Part shown: in pieces, positions 1-7,730 of the stretch
How the letters are laid out: each line of letters starts with the position of its first letter
Position numbering within the stretch: the first letter of the stretch is position 1
NCBI GenBank assembly: GCA_902514625.1
Contig: CABXRK010000002.1
Span: forward strand, 1-64,000
From: an uncultured Bacteroidota bacterium
Lineage (GTDB): Bacteria; Bacteroidota; Bacteroidia; Flavobacteriales; Flavobacteriaceae
Length of the DNA: 64,000 nt
Direction of reading: 5' to 3'
Position numbers and translations under genes: made by a program
The notes under the pieces: model-generated
What the model was told of the DNA's origin: nothing
Seen by the model: the letters and a program-made list of their open reading frames with translations, nothing else
Database searches by the model: none

Positions 1-717
1 ATTTAATAGATATGAATGTTTTTCAAGGGATTTAAGTATTAAATTTAAATCATATCCTTTAGGAACATACACTTTAGAAACGTTTCTACAGCCAAGGCCA
101 AAATATGAAACAATATCTTCAGCTAATCTTTCTAGCTCTTTTAAAGATTCACTTCCTTTAATGACAGCTATCCCATTTCTATTTTTTCTAATTATATTAG
201 GAACTTTAGAAAAATAATAATCAAAATATCGAGAAGTATTATTACTTCCTGTAGCTATTACTGCATCAAAGTCTTTTAATCTTTTTTTTTCAAAAACAAC
301 ATTGCCTTTAAAAATACGATTTGGTTCAAATATTTTATTGTATATAAAGGGAATTAATAAATCATCATTTGAAGAACACTTAATCACAGCTTTGTGCCCA
401 GTAATAAGAATGCACAAAAGATCATGAAAACCAACCAAAGGAATATTGCCAGCTAAGATTAGTGCAACTTTTTTTTGGTTAATTGTATTTGGTATTTGGT
501 ATTTGGATAACCATTTATTTATATTTTTTTCACTTAACGAATTGGACCAGTTCTTTAATGCAAACAAAATAGTTCTTTTAGTAAACCACTTATTTTTTAT
601 GGTTGAACTATTAATTATTTTTAACAAATTTGAATATGTTTTAGAATTTAAATCTATTTTAGACAGATATTCACCTAATTGAATGAATTTTGTTATTCTT
701 TGATTTTCGATCTTCAT
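1..717 (-). CDS. Acyl-CoA reductase (LuxC-like family), partial at the window edge
   Basis: Reading the minus strand from an ATG at 717 gives an open frame of 239 codons that runs off the window, so it is missing from the ORF track. The protein starts MKIENQRITKFIQLGEYLSK and contains VALILAGNIPLVGFHDLLC followed by GHKAVIKCSSNDDLL and a GSNNTSRYFDYYF stretch. These match the aldehyde-dehydrogenase-like acyl-CoA reductase family (LuxC type), which reduces acyl-CoA to aldehyde with NADPH. Flavobacterial members are about 350 residues, so roughly the C-terminal third is outside. It is divergent from the ferredoxin gene, a neighbour commonly seen in this phylum. The role here is not known; the catalytic cysteine region is not convincingly placed. 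Confidence 0.85.
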   Translation of the reverse strand, partial: MKIENQRITKFIQLGEYLSKIDLNSKTYSNLLKIINSSTIKNKWFTKRTILFALKNWSNSLSEKNINKWLSKYQIPNTINQKKVALILAGNIPLVGFHDLLCILITGHKAVIKCSSNDDLLIPFIYNKIFEPNRIFKGNVVFEKKRLKDFDAVIATGSNNTSRYFDYYFSKVPNIIRKNRNGIAVIKGSESLKELERLAEDIVSYFGLGCRNVSKVYVPKGYDLNLILKSLEKHSYLLN

Positions 718-720
718 TTT

Positions 721-750
721 TTGTAAAATAACATTTTCAATTTACTTTTG
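721..750 (+). promoter_or_regulatory. Bacteroidota-type promoter for the ferredoxin-ychF pair
   Basis: TTG at 721-723 is followed after 19 bases by TACTTTTG at 743-750, an exact match to the TTG-N19/20-TAnnTTTG promoter used by the Bacteroidota primary sigma factor. Transcription would start near 757, about 20 bases before the TTG start codon of the ferredoxin gene. The site lies just upstream of the divergent acyl-CoA reductase start at 717. Confidence 0.7.
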
Positions 751-775
751 CTACAAATTTAATAAACAATAAGTT

Positions 776-1126
776 TTGGCTATTATTATAACTGAGGAAT
801 GTATTAATTGTGGAGCTTGTGAAGTGGAATGTCCTAACAATGCTATATATGAGGGTTCAGATGACTGGAGATATAAGGATGGAACAGAATTAGTTGGTGA
901 CATTAGTCTAATTGATGGAACACATATAAATGCTGATTTACCTCAAAAGCCTTTGTCAGATGAGTTTTATTATATTGTTCCAAATAAATGTACTGAATGC
1001 AAAGGGTTCCATGAAGAACCTCAATGTGCGGCTGTTTGTCCTGTAGATTGTTGTGTACCTGATAAAAATAATATTGAAAGTGAAGAGGAATTATTGATAA
1101 AAAAGAAATTTATGCATAATCCTTAA
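776..1126 (+). CDS. 4Fe-4S dicluster ferredoxin
   Basis: This 116-residue protein begins (M)AIIITEECINCGACEVECP, with a first CxxCxxCxxxC cluster motif at about residues 9-19. A second cysteine set lies near residues 73-95 (KCTECKG, then QCAAVCPVDCC). The spacing of the second set, CxxCx8CxxxC, is that of ferredoxins carrying two 4Fe-4S clusters, which pass electrons in the cytoplasm. The start is a TTG at 776: an in-frame TAA lies only two codons upstream and no ATG is available, and the translated N-terminus matches the family. It is 11 bases upstream of ychF and shares a good promoter with it. The electron partner is not evident; the divergent acyl-CoA reductase is a possible one. Confidence 0.92.
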   Translation: MAIIITEECINCGACEVECPNNAIYEGSDDWRYKDGTELVGDISLIDGTHINADLPQKPLSDEFYYIVPNKCTECKGFHEEPQCAAVCPVDCCVPDKNNIESEEELLIKKKFMHNP

Positions 1127-1137
1127 TACAAAATAAT

Positions 1138-2232
1138 GTGAAAGCAGGTATAATAGGACTTCCAAATGTTGGAAAGTCAACTTTATTTAATTCATTATCA
1201 ACTTCTAAAGCTCAGAGTGCAAATTTCCCTTTTTGTACAATCGAACCAAATCTAGGATTAGTTAATGTTCCAGATAAAAGACTTGAAGTTTTAGAAAGTT
1301 TAGTAAATCCTGAAATAGTTCAACCAGCCTCTGTAGAAATTGTTGATATAGCCGGATTAGTTAAAGGAGCAAGTAAAGGTGAAGGACTTGGAAATCAATT
1401 TCTAGCAAATATTAGAGAGACTGATGCTCTAATTCATGTAATTAGATGTTTTGAAAATGATAATATTACGCATGTTGAAGGATCAATAAATCCTATAAGA
1501 GACAAAGAAATTATCGACATTGAACTTCAATTAAAAGATTTAGAGAGTATTGATAAAAGAATAGAAAAGCTTAATAAGCTTTTAAGGGTAGGTGATAAGG
1601 AAGTAAAAACATTTCATAATATTCTTTCTAAATTAAAGTATAGTCTTGAAAAATCAATAAATGTAAGAGAATTAGATTTTTCTGAAGAGGAGTATGTGAA
1701 ATTCATCAATCCTTTAAATTTATTAACAAATAAACCTGTTTTATATGTTTGTAATGTTGATGAAAAAGATGCTAAAAACGGAAATAATTTCGTTGATAAA
1801 ATTCAAGAATTAGTTGAAAATGAAAAATCAGAACTCTTGTTATTGGCAGTTGCTTCAGAAGCTGAAATAAATGAATTAGAAGATTATAATGATCGTATAT
1901 TATTTTTAAATGAAATAGGACTTTCTGAATCAGGCTCTTCCAAACTTCTTAAGGCTACATATAATCTTTTAAATTTTCAAACTTTCTTTACAGCTGGTGA
2001 AAAAGAAGTGAAGGCTTGGACTATTCCTATAGGATTTTCAGCTCAAAAAGCCGCGGGTGTTATTCATTCAGATTTCGAAAAGGGATTTATTAAAGCAGAA
2101 GTTATTCCTTTTGAGATGTTTATTAAGTATGGATCTAGCTTAAAAGTTAAAGAAGCTGGAAAAATGAAAGTTGAAGGAAAAGATTATTTAGTTAAAGATG
2201 GAGATATAATATATTTTCGATTCAATGTTTAA
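1138..2232 (+). CDS. ychF: Redox/ribosome-associated ATPase YchF (Obg family)
   Basis: The 364-residue product has the usual YchF length. It shows a P-loop GLPNVGKST at residues 7-15, switch region DIAGLVKGA near residue 70, a G4 motif of the NVDE type (typical of YchF, which prefers ATP to GTP), and a C-terminal TGS domain beginning near TAGEKEVKAWT. YchF binds the ribosome and is involved in translation and oxidative-stress responses. The start is GTG at 1138; an ATG overlapping it at 1136 is out of frame. It follows the ferredoxin gene closely, so the two are probably one transcript. The stop codon overlaps the convergent miaA stop by four bases (TTAA). Confidence 0.96.
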   Translation: MKAGIIGLPNVGKSTLFNSLSTSKAQSANFPFCTIEPNLGLVNVPDKRLEVLESLVNPEIVQPASVEIVDIAGLVKGASKGEGLGNQFLANIRETDALIHVIRCFENDNITHVEGSINPIRDKEIIDIELQLKDLESIDKRIEKLNKLLRVGDKEVKTFHNILSKLKYSLEKSINVRELDFSEEEYVKFINPLNLLTNKPVLYVCNVDEKDAKNGNNFVDKIQELVENEKSELLLLAVASEAEINELEDYNDRILFLNEIGLSESGSSKLLKATYNLLNFQTFFTAGEKEVKAWTIPIGFSAQKAAGVIHSDFEKGFIKAEVIPFEMFIKYGSSLKVKEAGKMKVEGKDYLVKDGDIIYFRFNV

Positions 2233-3140
2233 TCTTCAAAATCTTGAATTTGTTTTAATAAATAATTTATTCTTTTACTATTGTGTTTGTACTTAATTTG
2301 ATTGGTATATTTTTTATTCCATGTTATTTGCCTTTTAGCATATCTTCTTGTATTTTTTTTTATTAACTCAATAGTATTGTTTAAGTCATATAAATTATTC
2401 CAATATCCAAACCATTCCTTATATCCAACTGTTTGCATAGCATTTAACTTTTGATGTTTTGATAATTTTTTAACTTCATCTTCAAGACCATCTAAGATCA
2501 TTTTATCAACTCTATTATTAATTTTCCGATATAATTCCTTTCTATCAATTTCTATATTTATAGTTATAATATTATAGTTAAAACCAGGTTGTTTTTTTCC
2601 TAAAAATGATGAAAATGGTTTATTTGAAGAAATTATTATTTCTAATGCTCTTATTACTCTTTGTTTATTATTTATATCAACTATTTTATAATATTTTGGA
2701 TCTTTTTTTTTAAGTAAATTTTGTAAAAAATCAAGGCCCTTTTTATTATAATCATTTATTAGTTTATTTCTGACATCTGATTTTACTTCAGGAAATTCAT
2801 CTAATCCATAAATCAAAGAATCTGCATAAAGGCCTGAGCCTCCAACTAATATAATATTTTTAAAATTTTTAAAGAGTTTTTTCAAAAGATTGTTTGCATC
2901 GATAAAATATTTACCAACATTATAATGTTCAAGTATACTCTTATTATGAATAAAATGATGTTTACATTTTGACAATTCAACTTTAGAAGGAACTCCTGTT
3001 CCAATTTTCATCTCTTTATAAAACTGTCTTGAATCATAAGAGATAATTTCAGTTTTGAGCTTTGAGGCAAGATTAATTGCTAGCTTAGTTTTACCTGATG
3101 AAGTTGGGCCAGTAATATGTATTAATCTTTTAGAACTCAT
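2229..3140 (-). CDS. miaA: tRNA dimethylallyltransferase MiaA
   Basis: MiaA transfers the dimethylallyl group to A37 of tRNAs reading UNN codons. The protein has the P-loop HITGPTSSGKTKLA at its N-terminus, the DSRQFYKEMKIGT substrate motif, GGSGLYADSLIYG and NKQRVIRALEI. The ORF track begins at 3185, but the ATG at 3138-3140 (MSSKRLIHITG) gives the usual N-terminus and 303 residues. This start overlaps the end of the upstream channel gene by 11 bases, so translation is probably coupled. The end overlaps ychF, convergent, by four bases. Confidence 0.96.
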   Translation of the reverse strand: MSSKRLIHITGPTSSGKTKLAINLASKLKTEIISYDSRQFYKEMKIGTGVPSKVELSKCKHHFIHNKSILEHYNVGKYFIDANNLLKKLFKNFKNIILVGGSGLYADSLIYGLDEFPEVKSDVRNKLINDYNKKGLDFLQNLLKKKDPKYYKIVDINNKQRVIRALEIIISSNKPFSSFLGKKQPGFNYNIITINIEIDRKELYRKINNRVDKMILDGLEDEVKKLSKHQKLNAMQTVGYKEWFGYWNNLYDLNNTIELIKKNTRRYAKRQITWNKKYTNQIKYKHNSKRINYLLKQIQDFED

Positions 3141-3957
3141 TATTAAGTTGTTTTCCGCATTCGTGACAATATTTAGAATTATCATAATGAGTATCTTCCA
3201 TACAATATTGACATGATTGGGTATTATTTATATTATTTTTTTGTTGATAATTAATCTCAGCACTTACAATACCAGTTGGAACAGCTATTATGCCGTAACC
3301 TAAAATCATTATAATTGAAGCAATTACCTGTCCAGCAATAGTTATTGGAAAAATATCTCCATATCCAACCGTTGTCATTGTAACAATAGACCAATATATA
3401 CTTTTCGGTATATTAGAGAACCCATCATTATTGGTTTCAACCATATACATAATTGTCCCTAGTATTATACATGTAACAACAATTGAGAACATAAAGATTA
3501 ATATCTTAGTTTTACTAGCTTTTAATGCTTTAATTAAAAAGTTAGATTCACTAATAAAACTTGTAAGTTTCAATATTCTAAATACCCTTAATAGTCTTAA
3601 TGCCCTAATAGCAATTAATGAATTAGTTCCAGAAATTATAAAAGATAAATATTTAGGAATTGTTGAGAGTAAATCTATGATTCCATAAAAACTAAAAATA
3701 TATTTTAGCGGTTTTTTTACTGAGATAATTCTTAATACATATTCAATTGTAAATAGTATTGTTATGATCCATTCAAAAATATTTAAAATAAAATAGAATT
3801 CTTTTTTAATTGAATCAATGCTTTCTATCATGACTAATACAACACTAAATAATATTATTATTAATACTGCAATGTCAAAATACTTACCTGATTTGGTATC
3901 AGCTTCATAAACTATTTCATGAAGTTTTGCTTTCCATTGTAAAATGTTATTTTTCAT
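3130..3957 (-). CDS. Voltage-gated-type potassium channel with C-terminal zinc ribbon
   Basis: Six membrane segments are visible. S1 is at about residues 26-45. S4 carries regularly spaced arginines (RALRLLRVFRILKL, near residue 118). The pore loop has the K+ selectivity signature TMTTVGYGDIFP near residue 195, followed by S6 ending in VPTGIVSAEI. The cytosolic tail ends in two CxxC pairs (CQYCMED and CHECGKQ), which form a likely zinc ribbon. The 275-residue length fits bacterial Kv-like channels. The protein probably conducts K+ across the inner membrane; whether it is voltage gated cannot be told. It is immediately upstream of miaA and overlaps its start. Confidence 0.93.
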   Translation of the reverse strand: MKNNILQWKAKLHEIVYEADTKSGKYFDIAVLIIILFSVVLVMIESIDSIKKEFYFILNIFEWIITILFTIEYVLRIISVKKPLKYIFSFYGIIDLLSTIPKYLSFIISGTNSLIAIRALRLLRVFRILKLTSFISESNFLIKALKASKTKILIFMFSIVVTCIILGTIMYMVETNNDGFSNIPKSIYWSIVTMTTVGYGDIFPITIAGQVIASIIMILGYGIIAVPTGIVSAEINYQQKNNINNTQSCQYCMEDTHYDNSKYCHECGKQLNNEF

Positions 3958-3968
3958 ATTTAATATGT

Positions 3969-4571
3969 TTAAAGACTAATAAGTTTTAGATATTTTTTTC
4001 TTTTAATGTAACTCTTAATTATATTTTTGGTTTCTATAGTATTTTTCACATTAATATTTAATTTATTTAAAGTTTTAATGTTAGTTATTTGAAAGTTTAG
4101 ATTAAAATAGCCATATCCTTTCAATTTGTAGTTTTCAATCCATATAAAACTTTTTGAACTATCACTAATGCCTTTGTCAATTAAAAGAAAATCTTTTAAT
4201 TGATATTCTAAATGTTTATATAGACTGTTAAGCCTTAAATTATAAATTTTACTAGACTCAATATTCATACATGCACCTTTACATTTATTAATATTATATG
4301 AATCACATGATTTATTGTCAATTCCAATTGAAGTATAATTAGTACAAAGAGAGAATTTATCAATCCATGATTTTAATTTACTCAAAGCGGTGTTTTTATT
4401 TTCGAAAATTTTAAGATAATTCACATCATTATTAATTTTTTCAATTATTAATCTATGATATAAATAATCATAATCAATTCTTATTCCGAAAGTTGAATTT
4501 TTAATTTTGGATTTATTAAGAATTGGTTGAGTTTTTTCAATTTCATTTTTTTCTTTTAATATTGATATCAA
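3969..4571 (-). CDS. C-terminal part of the exonuclease/GIY-YIG protein (separated by a frameshift)
   Basis: This frame has no independent function that I recognise. It corresponds to the C-terminal half of the flavobacterial exonuclease-GIY-YIG fusion: the region after the GIY-YIG module, with SLCTNYTSIG, a CxGAC motif (NKCKGACMN) and the closing stretch YFNLNFQITNIKTL followed by a basic tail. The ORF-track start (MISILKEKNEIEKTQPILN) is an internal ATA-region of the family sequence: the frame extends upstream as YETTGNELISILKE to the A8 tract shared with the preceding ORF. Removing one A from that tract joins the two frames into about 450 residues. This is either a pseudogene, a slippage-expressed gene or a sequencing error. 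Confidence 0.75.
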   Translation of the reverse strand: MISILKEKNEIEKTQPILNKSKIKNSTFGIRIDYDYLYHRLIIEKINNDVNYLKIFENKNTALSKLKSWIDKFSLCTNYTSIGIDNKSCDSYNINKCKGACMNIESSKIYNLRLNSLYKHLEYQLKDFLLIDKGISDSSKSFIWIENYKLKGYGYFNLNFQITNIKTLNKLNINVKNTIETKNIIKSYIKRKKYLKLISL

Positions 4572-4587
4572 TTCATTTCCAGTTGTT

Positions 4588-5325
4588 TCATATTTGATTT
4601 TTTTTAATTAATTTTTGAATTTTCAAATCTTTTTTAGTATTTCCAGTTAAATGTTGGATTACTCTTTTTTTAATGTTTTTACTTTTCCCAATAAAAAAAA
4701 TTTCACTTTTGTTATTTATAAAATAATAGTTTCCAATTTCTGTTGGGATTGGCATAATAATTTTTGAAAAATCATTTTTTTTTTCAGTAGTAATCAATTC
4801 TTTAACATGTGTTTTAAGAATTTCTTTATTTATATCCATTTTTAAGAGTAATTCAAATAATTTTAAAGTTGCTAAAGCATCACCTCTTGCTCTATGTCTA
4901 TTTTGAATAGGTATCCCTAATGATTTAACTAATTTTCCAAGTTTATATGATTTAAGGTTTGGAAAAATTTCTTTTGAAAGCTTAACAGTACAAATTGATT
5001 TTAATTTAAATCTATATCCTAAACGTATAAATTCAGTTTGAAGAATTCTATAATCAAATTGGGCATTATGAGCAACTATAATGGATTTATCAGTTATTTC
5101 GATAATTCTTTTTGCTATCTCATGAAATTTAGGAGCTGTAATCAGCATTTTTTGATTAATTCCGGTAAGTTTTTCAACAAAGGGTTGTATTTGTTTTTGT
5201 GGATTAACTAAACTAGAAAATTGATCAACTATTTTATTATTATGATAGCGATAAATTGCAATTTCTGTAATAGATTCTTCGTTATATTTTCCTCCTGTCG
5301 TTTCAATATCAATTATTGCGTACAT
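4588..5325 (-). CDS. DEDDh 3'-5' exonuclease (DNA polymerase III epsilon-like) with the start of a GIY-YIG domain
   Basis: The first 170 residues form a DnaQ-like exonuclease: Exo I motif IIDIETTGG at residues 3-11, Exo II IIVAHNAQFDYRIL near residue 85, and Exo III HRARGDALATLKL near residue 145. The next part (GNYYFINNKSEIFFIGKSKNIKKRVIQHL) is the beginning of a GIY-YIG endonuclease domain. The frame then stops at TGA, 14 bases after an A8 run, while the rest of the family sequence continues in the next frame (3969-4571). A one-base insertion in A8 explains the break. The exonuclease part is complete. It is five bases downstream of the yggS-family gene, so probably in one operon with it. 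Confidence 0.85.
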   Translation of the reverse strand: MYAIIDIETTGGKYNEESITEIAIYRYHNNKIVDQFSSLVNPQKQIQPFVEKLTGINQKMLITAPKFHEIAKRIIEITDKSIIVAHNAQFDYRILQTEFIRLGYRFKLKSICTVKLSKEIFPNLKSYKLGKLVKSLGIPIQNRHRARGDALATLKLFELLLKMDINKEILKTHVKELITTEKKNDFSKIIMPIPTEIGNYYFINNKSEIFFIGKSKNIKKRVIQHLTGNTKKDLKIQKLIKKNQI

Positions 5326-5330
5326 TTAAA

Positions 5331-5984
5331 TTAATTTCTTACTCCAAAAATTTTACTACCAACTCTAATCATATTACTCCCTAGATCAATTGCAATTTTG
5401 TAATCAGCACTCATACCCATTGACAGGTAGTTGAAGGAAGAGAATTTATTTTTAAATTCATTATAAAGACTTTTCAAATGTTCAAATTCTTTATATATTT
5501 TAAATCCATCTACAGTATTTGTAGCCATTCCCATTAACCCACATATCTTAACATATTTGTATTGATTATATTTAAGATTTTCATATAATTCTTCTAATTC
5601 ACTTCTATTCATCCCAAATTTTGAAGATTCATCAGCTATACGAATTTGTATTAGACAATTAATGCATCTATTGTTATTTTTACCTTGTTTGTTAATTTCT
5701 TTTAAAAGTTTTAAGCTATCAACTCCATGAATCATTGAAACATAAGGTGCCATATATTTAACTTTATTTCTTTGAACATGTCCAATCATATGCCATTCAA
5801 TATCTTTAGGCAATGTTTCCCATTTTGAAGTCATTTCTTGAATTTTATTTTCTCCAAATATTTTATGACCATGATTGTAGGCTAAAAGAATTTCTTTAAT
5901 TGATTTAGTTTTTGAAACGGCAATTAATGTTATTTCTTTTGGAATTGAATTTTTAAGAGTATCTAGATTTTTTTGAATATTCAT
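5331..5984 (-). CDS. YggS-family pyridoxal-5'-phosphate homeostasis protein
   Basis: The 217-residue protein has the YggS/PROSC pattern: ITLIAVSKTKSIKEI carries the PLP-binding lysine near residue 25. It is followed by FGENKIQEM, WHMIGHVQRNK and, near the end, LSMGMSADYKIAIDLGSNMIRVGSKIFG, which contacts the phosphate. The family holds PLP without catalysing a known reaction and buffers the cytoplasmic PLP pool. It lies between a Gfo/Idh oxidoreductase (31 bases upstream) and the exonuclease gene (5 bases downstream), all on the minus strand, a likely operon. Confidence 0.94.
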   Translation of the reverse strand: MNIQKNLDTLKNSIPKEITLIAVSKTKSIKEILLAYNHGHKIFGENKIQEMTSKWETLPKDIEWHMIGHVQRNKVKYMAPYVSMIHGVDSLKLLKEINKQGKNNNRCINCLIQIRIADESSKFGMNRSELEELYENLKYNQYKYVKICGLMGMATNTVDGFKIYKEFEHLKSLYNEFKNKFSSFNYLSMGMSADYKIAIDLGSNMIRVGSKIFGVRN

Positions 5985-6015
5985 GTTTTACATAAAGATA
6001 TTAAACTAAGTATTT

Positions 6016-6984
6016 TCAAAAGTTTTTTATTATTTGTTCAGCCACAGAAAGAGCTTTAGTAGCATCCTTTAGAGAAACCTCAGGCTTGCCATTATTTAAT
6101 ATACTATTAGCAAAGCTATTTAGTTCTTCTAAAATTGAATTGGTTATTTTAATCTCTGGAGGTTGAAAATATATTTGTTTTTTATTTCCTTCAGCATTTT
6201 TTAAAATCATAGTGTATTCATCAATTTTTTTTGGAGCATCTTTCATTTTTAGAACTTCTACATTTTTAGAAAGGAAATCAACTGCGATATACGCATCTTT
6301 TTGAAAAAATCTTGTTTTTCTCATATTTTTCAAAGAGATTCTACTTGCTGTTAAGTTAGCCACACAACCATTATCAAATTCTAATCTCGCATTTGCAATA
6401 TCAGGGGTATCACTTATTACAGAAACTCCAGAAGCAGAAATATCAATAAGATTAGAATCTACAACACTTAAAATTATATCAATATCGTGAATCATTAAAT
6501 CTAATACAACAGGAACATCAGTTCCTCTAGGGTTAAATTCAGCTAACCTATGAGATTCTATAAACATAGGGTTTTCGATTATGTGTTCAACTGATTTGAA
6601 TGCAGGGTTGAACCTTTCAACATGACCAACTTGTCCTTTAACATTGTATTTGTTCTCTAATAATAAAAGTTTTTTAGCCTCTCTAGTATTAGCTGTTATT
6701 GGTTTTTCAATAAAAATATGTTTACCGGCTTTTATACATTTACTAGCAATTTTATAATGAAATTGAGTAGGTGTAACAATATCAATCATTTCACATGAAT
6801 TTATTAATTTTTCAATAGAATCAAATGACTTATAATTCAGTTCTTTGGAAATGTTTTTAGCCATTTCAATATTATCATCATAAAATCCAATTAAGTTATA
6901 TAAAGAACTTTCTTTTAATAATCTTAGGTGAATCTTTCCTAGATGTCCTGCACCAATAACCCCAACATTAATTTTTCTTCTCAT
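6016..6984 (-). CDS. Gfo/Idh/MocA-family NAD(P)-dependent oxidoreductase
   Basis: An N-terminal Rossmann fold is marked by INVGVIGAGHLGKIHL at residues 5-20, followed by the family motif IFIEKPITANTREAK (catalytic EKP lysine) near residue 92. The C-terminal half is the alpha/beta domain with RGTDVPVVLDLMIHDIDI. Length (322) and motifs place it in the Gfo/Idh/MocA family, which oxidises or reduces sugars and similar substrates; the substrate is not predictable. It has no signal peptide, so it is cytoplasmic, unlike the exported relative at 62770. It starts a probable minus-strand operon with the yggS-family and exonuclease genes. Confidence 0.92.
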   Translation of the reverse strand: MRRKINVGVIGAGHLGKIHLRLLKESSLYNLIGFYDDNIEMAKNISKELNYKSFDSIEKLINSCEMIDIVTPTQFHYKIASKCIKAGKHIFIEKPITANTREAKKLLLLENKYNVKGQVGHVERFNPAFKSVEHIIENPMFIESHRLAEFNPRGTDVPVVLDLMIHDIDIILSVVDSNLIDISASGVSVISDTPDIANARLEFDNGCVANLTASRISLKNMRKTRFFQKDAYIAVDFLSKNVEVLKMKDAPKKIDEYTMILKNAEGNKKQIYFQPPEIKITNSILEELNSFANSILNNGKPEVSLKDATKALSVAEQIIKNF

Positions 6985-7061
6985 TTTATATATAAATTAT
7001 AACAAATTTACAATTCTTTATAATTCTTTTTTTAATACTATTAAAAGAATACTTGTTTATT

Positions 7062-7069
7062 TATATTTG
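7062..7069 (+). promoter_or_regulatory. Candidate -7 promoter element for pcm
   Basis: TATATTTG at 7062-7069 matches the Bacteroidota -7 consensus TAnnTTTG exactly. It ends only five bases before the pcm ATG at 7075, so the transcript would be leaderless or nearly so. I see no clear TTG at the expected -33 position, which keeps confidence moderate. Confidence 0.4.
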
Positions 7070-7074
7070 AGGAA

Positions 7075-7725
7075 ATGAATAAATTTACTGATACAACCAA
7101 ACATCAAGGACAAAGAAAAAAATTAGTTAAAACTTTAATTAGGAAAGGGATTAACTCTAAAGATGTAATCAATGCAATTAATAAAATACCTAGGCATTTT
7201 TTTATGGATAGTGCTTTTAAGTCCTATTCTTATGAAGATAAGGCATATCCGATTTCATCAGATCAAACTATCTCACAGCCATTTACCGTTGCTTTTCAAA
7301 CACAATTATTAGAATTAGTAAATACAGATAAGGTATTGGAAATCGGAACAGGATCAGGATATCAATCTGCAATACTTTCTATTTTAGTATCTAAAGTTTT
7401 TACAATTGAAAGACAACATAAATTATTTAAACAAGCAAAAAAACTATTTGAGGATTTAAATTATAAAATTAAAGAAACTATTTTTGGTGATGGCTACTTG
7501 GGATATGAAAAAGAGGCTCCATTTGATGCCATTCTTGTAACTGCAGGGGCAGAAGAAATTCCTAAACCATTAATGGAACAATTAAAAATAGGAGGAAGGT
7601 TGGTTATCCCTTTAGGGAAAGAGATTCAGATAATGACTAGATTAACTAGAATTTCATCTAAAGAATTTAATAAAGAAACTTTTGGTGAATTTAGATTTGT
7701 TCCATTATTGAAGAATAAAAACTAG
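7075..7725 (+). CDS. pcm: Protein-L-isoaspartate O-methyltransferase
   Basis: The enzyme methylates isoaspartyl residues with S-adenosylmethionine, starting their repair. The 216-residue sequence has the family's substrate motif YPISSDQTISQPFTVAF near residue 60 and the SAM-binding motif I VLEIGTGSGYQSAIL near residue 90. It also has motif II PFDAILVTAGAEEIPKPL and the post-III stretch GGRLVIPLG. No signal peptide is present. The gene is five bases upstream of the next ORF, suggesting co-transcription, although that neighbour is exported and functionally unrelated. Confidence 0.95.
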   Translation: MNKFTDTTKHQGQRKKLVKTLIRKGINSKDVINAINKIPRHFFMDSAFKSYSYEDKAYPISSDQTISQPFTVAFQTQLLELVNTDKVLEIGTGSGYQSAILSILVSKVFTIERQHKLFKQAKKLFEDLNYKIKETIFGDGYLGYEKEAPFDAILVTAGAEEIPKPLMEQLKIGGRLVIPLGKEIQIMTRLTRISSKEFNKETFGEFRFVPLLKNKN

Positions 7726-7730
7726 ATATA

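Noticed and set aside
446-682. 78-residue + strand ORF at the window start
   Set aside because: It is the antisense shadow of the acyl-CoA reductase, whose family motifs are clear on the minus strand.
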